From Ditylenchus dipsaci (taxonomy: Eukaryota; Nematoda; Chromadorea; Rhabditida; Anguinidae), in contig SADC01000282.1 in assembly GCA_004194705.1 (NCBI GenBank), forward strand, positions 1 through 64,000: DNA of 64,000 nt, read 5' to 3'. Both the position numbers and the translations under genes were made by a program. Below the pieces are notes generated by a model. It saw nothing but the letters and a program-made list of their open reading frames with translations. It ran no database searches and was not told where the DNA came from. The stretch's first letter is position 1; each line of letters starts with the position of its first letter. Of the stretch, positions 63,920-64,000 are shown piece after piece.

Positions 63920-64000
63920 GAGTCTCGGATGTTTGCTTCACTCAGAATGGAAAAGTAATTCTGTCGGCTTCGCTGGAAGGTTCAGTACGTGCCCATGATA
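63920..64000 (+). CDS. WD40 repeat exon, possibly PWP2-like, cut by the window end
   Basis: From 63920 one frame reads SGVSDVCFTQNGKVILSASL then EGSVRAHD, reaching the window end. The V..V.FT..G.V..SAS.DGSVRA.D pattern is a WD40 repeat, and the SVRAxD ending with a preceding SASLEG is close to the PWP2 type, a nucleolar ribosome-biogenesis protein. Only one repeat is visible. An acceptor is not certain (TTTATAG at 63889-63895 in another frame phase). Confidence 0.45.

Overview
The window is AT-rich eukaryotic DNA with short, mostly canonical GT-AG introns, AATAAA-type signals and an extreme load of mobile elements. The best taxonomic marker is an intact two-exon major sperm protein (MSP) gene at 44253-44685. 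MSPs of this kind are nematode proteins, so the source is most likely a nematode. I cannot say which one.

Layout. 1-11300: a tandem segmental duplication (copy A from before base 1 to about 3945; copy B 6328-11145) carrying a small unknown Lys-rich gene. Later insertions differ between the copies, so one copy preserves the empty site of an insertion in the other. 11300-15450: foldback elements, a GIY-YIG gene fragment, a degenerate hAT transposase on the minus strand and a hAT-like foldback. 15450-20400: GAATTC-rich repeats, nested small elements and a broken Lys-rich gene. 20760-25176: a LEM-3/ANKLE1-like GIY-YIG gene, an RPS17 fragment and a multi-exon gene with an ORF1-like layout. 26189-30503: a hAT element holding BED zinc-finger fragments, several MITEs and a second GIY-YIG gene with in-frame exons. 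30600-37500: tRNA-like repeats, a ~160 bp satellite, a mariner MITE and an F-box fragment. 37790-42310: a dead non-LTR retrotransposon on the minus strand, split by a 1.36 kb foldback. 43435-44685: a mitochondrial HSP70 pseudogene and the MSP gene. 45600-50570: two large foldbacks with elements nested inside. 50924-58178: a Lys-rich gene, GGC-repeat islands, a gene of unknown function containing an MSP exon copy, and an RRM gene with an open frame. 58340-64000: MITEs, a broken MULE transposase with a FLYWCH finger lying between tandem-repeat inverted arms, a second FLYWCH fragment, and a WD40 exon cut by the window end.

The most unusual feature is the number of unrelated inverted-repeat (foldback) elements whose arms are themselves arrays of 12-66 bp tandem repeats. 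Target-site duplications tie several of them to hAT (8 bp), MULE-like (9 bp) and possibly Harbinger (TTA) transposition. Transposase remnants of the hAT and MULE types are also present. Several genes regain their frame if a single base in a homopolymer is added or removed, so some apparent frameshifts may be assembly errors. All matches to families were made by eye; no searches were run.
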